Shown: in pieces, positions 6,509 through 11,291 of the stretch
Layout of the letters: each line of letters starts with the position of its first letter
Position numbering within the stretch: the stretch's first letter is position 1
Origin: Bacillota bacterium
GTDB lineage: Bacteria > Bacillota > Clostridia > Lachnospirales > Lachnospiraceae
Assembly (NCBI GenBank): GCA_023424235.1
Contig: JAFAEB010000327.1
Location: 1 to 11,291, forward strand
Direction: 5' to 3'
Length of the DNA: 11,291 bases
Notes under the pieces: generated by a model
Database searches by the model: none
Seen by the model: the letters and a program-made list of their open reading frames with translations, nothing else
Told to the model about the DNA's origin: nothing
Program-made: the position numbers and the translations under genes

Positions 6509-7723
6509 ATGAATCTAAACAACAAACTAAACAAAAAGTATACCCTAGTATCGTTGTATGTAATTGTTACAGCAGTTATTATCTATTGCCTTAGTCTAAT
6601 TGCTGATAATTTACCCGAGATTATGAATGTTATAATGGATAAGGTAAGATGGTTTGCATCTGTAACAACTCCAATTGTAATTGGCTTTGTATTTGCATAT
6701 TTATTTGAGCCAATTGTAAATTTTATAGAATCAAAGCTTAAAAAGATTCGTATACGTAAAAAAGAACTTAAATCCAGTCGTACTTTGAGTGTTCTATTTA
6801 CCGTAATCTTATTTTTCCTACTAGTAGCTGGAGTAATATCATTACTTGTTTTTAGCGTTACGGATCAATTAAGACTTGCGAGTCTAGATGATATTATTAT
6901 TCTAGCTGATACCTATTTAAAGTATTTTAATACCTTTTATACTACTTCTTTAAACAAGTTAAATGAATTAAATATTCAATCCAGCCAAATTGCTGAATAT
7001 ATTGAATCAGCAACTACTTATATATTAAATACCCTACAAAGTTTTGGTTTATCCTTTGTTAATTCGCTTAAAAACTTGTCATCTTACTTAACAACATTTT
7101 TATTCTCATTGATTATAGCAATCTACTTCTTAATTGATGGAGCCATGATCAAAGAGTATGTTAAAAAGGTTGGTAGAGCATTACTTAATGATAAGTGGTT
7201 ACGTAGAATAGGAACTTTTATATCCGATGCTGATCATGTATTTTCTGGATATGTTAGAGGGCAGCTAATGGATGCTCTAGTTATGATGGTAGCAATTAGC
7301 CTAACCCTTTCAATTATTGGAGTTAAGTTTGGATTAATTATTGGTATACTTGCAGGCATCGGTAATCTTATCCCTTATTGTGGACCAATTGTAGCATATA
7401 TTGGAACAACACTTGTTTGTGTTTTAAATGGACAATACAAAGAATTAGTAATTGCTTTAATCGCATTGTTAATTGTGCAGACCATAGATGGTAATATAAT
7501 AGCACCAAAGTTATTAAGTAACAGTATTCAAATACATCCTGTTTTAGTTATCATTTTCTTAATATTTGGTAACGCAATCGGAGGTCTGCTTGGTATGCTT
7601 TTAGCTGTACCAGTTGGAGCTCTAGTTAAGTTGCTTTTTGTACGTTTTATTGATAACCAATTAGCAAGAAAAGAAGCGAAAGAAGAAAGCTTAGAAAATG
7701 GTAAAGTAAAGGATATGTCATAG
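6509..7723 (+). CDS. AI-2E family transporter (PerM/YtvI superfamily)
   Basis: A 404-aa integral membrane protein of normal length for the family. Hydrophobic segments lie at about residues 11-31, 50-70, 93-117, 190-209, 254-285, 285-306, 311-328 and 344-378. A less hydrophobic region of about 70 residues (119-188) sits between the third and fourth segments. Family landmarks: YVRGQLMDALVM (248-259), GIGNLIPYCGPIVAY (283-297), and QTIDGNIIAPKLL followed by IHPVLVI (324-348). The charged tail (about 380-404) is cytoplasmic. Members export small molecules or ions; AI-2 export and sodium-proton exchange have been reported for different members, so the substrate cannot be named. The ATG at 6509 has only a loose AG-rich ribosome binding site (AGAGAGAG, 6491-6498). 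TAGAAT at 6469-6474 could be a -10 element, without a good -35. It is a distant paralogue of the YtvI-like gene at the left edge. Confidence 0.92.
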   Translation: MNLNNKLNKKYTLVSLYVIVTAVIIYCLSLIADNLPEIMNVIMDKVRWFASVTTPIVIGFVFAYLFEPIVNFIESKLKKIRIRKKELKSSRTLSVLFTVILFFLLVAGVISLLVFSVTDQLRLASLDDIIILADTYLKYFNTFYTTSLNKLNELNIQSSQIAEYIESATTYILNTLQSFGLSFVNSLKNLSSYLTTFLFSLIIAIYFLIDGAMIKEYVKKVGRALLNDKWLRRIGTFISDADHVFSGYVRGQLMDALVMMVAISLTLSIIGVKFGLIIGILAGIGNLIPYCGPIVAYIGTTLVCVLNGQYKELVIALIALLIVQTIDGNIIAPKLLSNSIQIHPVLVIIFLIFGNAIGGLLGMLLAVPVGALVKLLFVRFIDNQLARKEAKEESLENGKVKDMS

Positions 7724-7827
7724 CAAAAAAAATGTCAGAAAATCGTAAGAAATAATATATTCTTTATTTAAGATATGTGGAGTAGTATTAATTAGAAAGT
7801 ATTGCTATATAGGAGGAAGGTGAGAGA

Positions 7828-8643
7828 GTGGAAAACCAAATAGAGAAAATCATTCAGGTTCAGAACGTAAAAAAGATATATCGAATGGGAAATGAAAAAA
7901 TATATGCTGTGGATGATGTAAGCTTTGAAATCTTAAAAGGTGAATTTTGTTGCCTTCTTGGTACCTCTGGTTCAGGAAAATCAACTTTATTAAATCTAAT
8001 GGCAGGTATTGAAAAATTATCAAGTGGTCAGATTATAATAAAGGGCAAAAAAATCAATAAAATGAGTGAAAATAGCTTAGCAAGATTCAGACAACGATAT
8101 TTAGGCTTTGTTTTTCAATCTTATAACTTAATGAGTTCAATGACTGCTCTGGAAAATGTTGAGTTTCCATTGGTTTTTAAACGTATTAGAGGAAAAGTAA
8201 GAAAAAAAATGGCGCGGGAGATGTTAACTAAGGTTGGCTTAGAATCGAGGCTCTCACACAAACCAAAAGAGATGAGTGGTGGACAGCAACAAAGAGTTGG
8301 TATTGCTAGAGCATTTGTTGCTAAGCCTGAAATTGTTTTTGCAGATGAGCCTACTGGTAATCTAGATACTAAGACTGCTATGGATGTTATGAATCTAATT
8401 AAAAGCATAGCTAGAGACAACAATCAGACCATAGTTATGGTTACTCATGACCGACGTTTGGCTGAATTTGCTGACCGCATCATACATATTTTAGATGGAA
8501 AAATACAAAGCATTGAGGTCGTAAATGATATTAGTAAAGCAAGTAAAACTAGTACTACAGAAAGTATGAATGAAGACGAAACTCTAAATAATCAGGAGCT
8601 TAAATCTTCAAAAGATACGAATACAGTCTTAGATGTATCTTAA
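7828..8643 (+). CDS. ABC transporter ATP-binding protein, MacB/LolD class
   Basis: A 271-aa ATPase subunit. Motifs: Walker A GTSGSGKST (45-53), Q-loop Gln97 in FVFQSYNLM, signature MSGGQQQRVGIARA (149-162), Walker B IVFADEPTGNLD (169-180), and H-loop His207 in MVTHD. The DEPTGNLD Walker B and the FQ-YNLM Q-loop are typical of the MacB/LolD/FtsE/SalX group, whose partners are mechanotransmission-type permeases. No permease is fused. The domain ends near residue 230. About 40 more residues, rich in Ser, Thr, Asn and acidic residues, form an unusual tail. Translation starts at GTG 7828: an in-frame stop at 7810-7812 closes the frame upstream and AGGAGGAAGG (7811-7820) is the ribosome binding site. 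The gene is 38 bases upstream of the secreted repeat protein, so the two are probably one transcript. The 104-nt gap before it shows no terminator and no convincing promoter. Confidence 0.95.
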   Translation: MENQIEKIIQVQNVKKIYRMGNEKIYAVDDVSFEILKGEFCCLLGTSGSGKSTLLNLMAGIEKLSSGQIIIKGKKINKMSENSLARFRQRYLGFVFQSYNLMSSMTALENVEFPLVFKRIRGKVRKKMAREMLTKVGLESRLSHKPKEMSGGQQQRVGIARAFVAKPEIVFADEPTGNLDTKTAMDVMNLIKSIARDNNQTIVMVTHDRRLAEFADRIIHILDGKIQSIEVVNDISKASKTSTTESMNEDETLNNQELKSSKDTNTVLDVS

Positions 8644-8681
8644 ATGAGTTTATTATTTTATAGGAAGAAGAGGGAAGAAGG

Positions 8682-11162
8682 ATGAAAAAGGTGAAAAGAC
8701 TATTTGCCATCGCAATTATGCTCGCTATGGTGGTATCTAATCTAGCAGGTAGTACAATCGTAAAAGCAGAAACATTTATTAATACTGCTACAGCAATTAA
8801 TTTTGTGGGTTCAGTAGGAGATATCATTGGAATACCTGGGGAAACCATTCATGTTAAATTGCCAGTAAGGGCAGTTGGAGCATATATTCAAAATCCAAAA
8901 ATTTTAATTAATACTGAAAATATGCCTTATAGTGTATCTAGTATAAAGTACACGCAAGAAGGGCAACAAGAACCACTTGGCATATCCAATGCCAATACGA
9001 CTTACATAGAGTTTGAGTTAAAGGTAAAAGAAACCGCTAAAATCTCAAGAAATAAACTAGATGTGACAGTAGAATTTATGGGAATAAGTGCAGAAGATTA
9101 TCAAGAAAAGCCAGTTTCTTTAAAATTACCTAATATATATGTAATTATTGAAAAAGAAAAGGAAGCAGCACAACTAACTATTGATAATATTCTTTTAAAT
9201 AATGCTGTAAAAGGAAGTGATACAGACCTTTCCTTTGTGATTAAAAATGAAGGTGAAATTACCTCACATAATACTTATTTTAGTGTAGAAGGTTTTGAAA
9301 CAGCAGGAATTATACCAAGATATTCTAAAATGACACAAGAAGCTGGTAAAGATGGTAAGCTTGCTGCTAATGATTCCTATCGTGTAAAACTTCCAGTTAC
9401 GATTGCTTCAAATGCAACAGCTGGAACAAAAACCTTAACAATTAAAATGGATTATAAAAACCAAGAAGGTGAAGTTTATACAAGTAGTAGTAAAATTTAT
9501 GTGAATATTGAAGATAATTCTCTTGCACCAAAAGTAGAAATTGAGAGCGCAAAATATGCAAGTGAATTAAAAGCTGGAGATACATTTAATCTAGTAACTA
9601 CCTTACGTAATAACGGCGAATCTGTTGCTAACAATATTGAAATAAGTGTGGATGGATTAGGAATTACAAGCTTCATACCAAATTACACTTCTGAAAAATT
9701 AGATGGTGGTAGCTTATCCTTTGATGATAAGGTAGATATTAAAATTCCACTTATTGTATCTAAGGAAGCAACTGGTGGACTTAAGAAATTAGATCTAAAG
9801 GTTACTTATACAGATGATGGTGGTGTTGTTTATACAACAACTACAGCTTTATATTTAGAAGTTACTGCAGCTGAGGGTATGACAGCAGAAGGAAAACCTA
9901 ATATTGTTGTAACAGGCGTATCTCAAAGCCCTAATATACCAAATGCGGGTGCTAGAGTTGATATTTCCTTTGATTTAGAAAATAAGAGTAAAGTTGATAT
10001 TAGTGAAATTAAGATTGGTGTTACCAACCTTTCTGCTAATAATTTTAGTCCAGTAAATTTAGAACCATATCAATACATAGAAAAATTAGCTGGTGGTAGA
10101 AAAGCAAGAATTACAATACCATTAACAGTATCTGAAAATATTCCAGAGGGAATGAGCAATTTAGAATTAAAATACGAATACAAAGATGCGAGTGGTAAAG
10201 AATGGTCTGACACTGCAGTATTATATGTATTAGATATTGAAAACTCAGCTTCTGCTAGTAAACCAAAGTTAATGATAAGTAATTTCTCAACAGATATCGA
10301 AGAATTAAGAGCAGGCAGTGTATTCAATTTTAATTTTGATATTAAGAATACCCATTCCCATATTGATGCTAAGAATATAAAGGTTACTGTTAACCAAGCA
10401 GAAAATATATTCACCGTTACAAAGGGAAGTAATACCTTATATATAACAAATATTAAAGCAGGTGAAGCTGCCGAAAATACACTTGAGTTAAAAGTAAAAT
10501 CGGATGCTGTTACAAAAGCATATCCAATCGAGATTACCATTGAATATGAATATGACGGAGCAGAAGTTAATCCAGCTACTGGTGAAGTTGGTGAAACAGT
10601 AAAAGAAACCATTAATCTTCAAGCAATAGAGAATTCTAGACCAGTTGTTGATAATATTTTTGTTGGGAACTGGGATATGCCAATTGTAAATCAACCAACT
10701 GCATTAACGTTCGAATTCTATAATATGGGTAAATCACAGCTTAACAATGTATATGCTACCATTGAAGGAGATTTTTATATTAGTACAGGAAGTATGTATT
10801 TCATTGGTAACGTACAATCAGGATACTCTGAATTTGCAGAATTGGAAGTAATACCTACTGTTGAAGGGATGGCTAAGGGTACTCTTGTTATTACCTTTGA
10901 AGATAGTAATGGAGATGAAGTAAAGGTTACGAAAGATTTTGAGAGTAATGTACAAGGTGAGTTTATACCTGATTATGGACCAGGAGGAGATATGGGTGGT
11001 GACTTAGGACCTATAGAAGCTCCAGCAAAAGAACCAATATTACAAGTTTGGTTATTTGTAGTAATTCAATTAGTGATTCTAGCCGTTATGATTCCTGTAA
11101 CAAGGAAAGTTGTTTTAGCAATGTATCGTAGAAAATTAAGAAAAAAAGAAGAGACAGAATAG
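8682..11162 (+). CDS. Secreted, C-terminally anchored protein with repeated CARDB/COG1361-like domains
   Basis: An 826-aa surface protein. It starts with a signal peptide (MKKVKRL, a hydrophobic core, then VKA at 27-29), with likely cleavage after Ala29. About five or six beta-rich units follow at roughly 31-155 (divergent), 162-277, 283-394, 406-518, 528-649 and 653-756. Several share a pattern: an opening P-hydrophobic strand, an A-G/GD turn, F-hydrophobic-N-G/S-E/K, a long loop, a basic or acidic stretch ending IPL-V or LPVTI, then L-L-K-Y-Y-D-G. This fits CARDB-type Ig-like beta sandwiches and the COG1361 'S-layer' group. A Gly/Asp/Pro hinge (about 759-785) precedes a membrane span (786-806) and a basic tail (YRRKLRKK), so the body is outside and the C terminus inside. 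There is no LPXTG motif and no lipobox. Gene order with a MacB-class ATPase suggests an exporter accessory role; this is inference. AG-rich GAAGAAGG lies just before the ATG. Confidence 0.85.
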   Translation: MKKVKRLFAIAIMLAMVVSNLAGSTIVKAETFINTATAINFVGSVGDIIGIPGETIHVKLPVRAVGAYIQNPKILINTENMPYSVSSIKYTQEGQQEPLGISNANTTYIEFELKVKETAKISRNKLDVTVEFMGISAEDYQEKPVSLKLPNIYVIIEKEKEAAQLTIDNILLNNAVKGSDTDLSFVIKNEGEITSHNTYFSVEGFETAGIIPRYSKMTQEAGKDGKLAANDSYRVKLPVTIASNATAGTKTLTIKMDYKNQEGEVYTSSSKIYVNIEDNSLAPKVEIESAKYASELKAGDTFNLVTTLRNNGESVANNIEISVDGLGITSFIPNYTSEKLDGGSLSFDDKVDIKIPLIVSKEATGGLKKLDLKVTYTDDGGVVYTTTTALYLEVTAAEGMTAEGKPNIVVTGVSQSPNIPNAGARVDISFDLENKSKVDISEIKIGVTNLSANNFSPVNLEPYQYIEKLAGGRKARITIPLTVSENIPEGMSNLELKYEYKDASGKEWSDTAVLYVLDIENSASASKPKLMISNFSTDIEELRAGSVFNFNFDIKNTHSHIDAKNIKVTVNQAENIFTVTKGSNTLYITNIKAGEAAENTLELKVKSDAVTKAYPIEITIEYEYDGAEVNPATGEVGETVKETINLQAIENSRPVVDNIFVGNWDMPIVNQPTALTFEFYNMGKSQLNNVYATIEGDFYISTGSMYFIGNVQSGYSEFAELEVIPTVEGMAKGTLVITFEDSNGDEVKVTKDFESNVQGEFIPDYGPGGDMGGDLGPIEAPAKEPILQVWLFVVIQLVILAVMIPVTRKVVLAMYRRKLRKKEETE

Positions 11163-11204
11163 ATAACAGAATAAATAAAATGACAGAATAAATAAATGAC
11201 AGAA
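11153..11204 (+). repeat. Short tandem repeat after the repeat-protein gene
   Basis: Units TAACAGAATAAATAAAA (11164-11180), TGACAGAATAAATAAA (11181-11196) and a partial TGACAGAA (11197-11204) follow each other. A related GACAGAAT (11153-11160) lies in the last codons of the upstream gene. It looks like recent slippage duplication; no function is evident. The 100-nt gap (11163-11262) also holds a small hairpin, CTGCC-TAT-GGCAG (11237-11249), but no terminator. Confidence 0.7.
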
Positions 11205-11262
11205 GAATTGACCTAACTTAATACAGGAAAGAATAACTGCCTATGGCAGAATGGAGGTATAT

Positions 11263-11291
11263 ATGAACGAATATCTAAATCAAGCAGAAAT
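11263..11291 (+). CDS. Start of a downstream gene, possibly the ABC permease, 3' partial
   Basis: An ATG at 11263 with GGAGG (11253-11257) 5 bases before it opens a frame that runs off the right edge (MNEYLNQAE). Nine residues are too few to identify a family. Because an ATPase of the MacB/LolD class and a surface protein precede it in the same direction with no terminator between, an FtsX/MacB-type permease is the obvious candidate, but only by position. Confidence 0.6.

Noticed and set aside
10070..10612. A 180-codon open frame on the minus strand
   Set aside because: It lies fully inside the 826-aa surface protein gene, which has a signal peptide, domain repeats and a ribosome binding site. 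The minus-strand product has no recognisable motif.

Overview
The window is AT-rich, almost fully coding on the + strand, and looks like chromosomal DNA of a low-GC, spore-forming Gram-positive of the Clostridia. A Lachnospiraceae member close to Lachnoclostridium phytofermentans is my best guess, but this is inference from base composition, strong AGGAGG-type ribosome binding sites, a YtvI-like sporulation protein and gene style; no 16S or other marker is present. I see no phage, IS element, CRISPR array, tRNA or rRNA.

Layout. (1) 3-491: the 3' end of a YtvI-like AI-2E-superfamily membrane protein, closed by a strong intrinsic terminator (499-530). (2) 492-680: an intergenic region with a candidate promoter, leading into a tight three-gene operon (681-5594). 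It encodes a MoxR-type AAA+ ATPase, a membrane-anchored DUF58 protein and a 914-aa membrane transglutaminase-like protein. This is the same order as B. subtilis yeaC-yeaD-yebA. The usual inference is that the ATPase acts as a chaperone on the DUF58 protein and that the transglutaminase-fold domain works on the outer face of the membrane; the substrate is unknown. (3) 5762-6376: a single cytidylate-kinase-like P-loop protein behind its own extended -10 promoter, with two inverted repeats upstream, followed by a hairpin terminator (6426-6457). (4) 6509-7723: a second, complete AI-2E-family transporter. (5) 7828 to the right edge: an export-type cluster with a MacB/LolD-class ABC ATPase, an 826-aa secreted and C-terminally anchored protein built of repeated beta-sandwich (CARDB/COG1361-like) units, and the first codons of a third gene that by position may be the permease.

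The most interesting part is the right-hand cluster. A MacB-type ATPase is paired with a large array of Ig-like extracytoplasmic domains where a MacA/YknX-type membrane fusion protein would normally sit. The permease lies outside the window, so the system cannot be completed from this sequence. The MoxR-DUF58-transglutaminase operon is a known but functionally unresolved type. Its transglutaminase has Glu where the family most often has the catalytic Asp.
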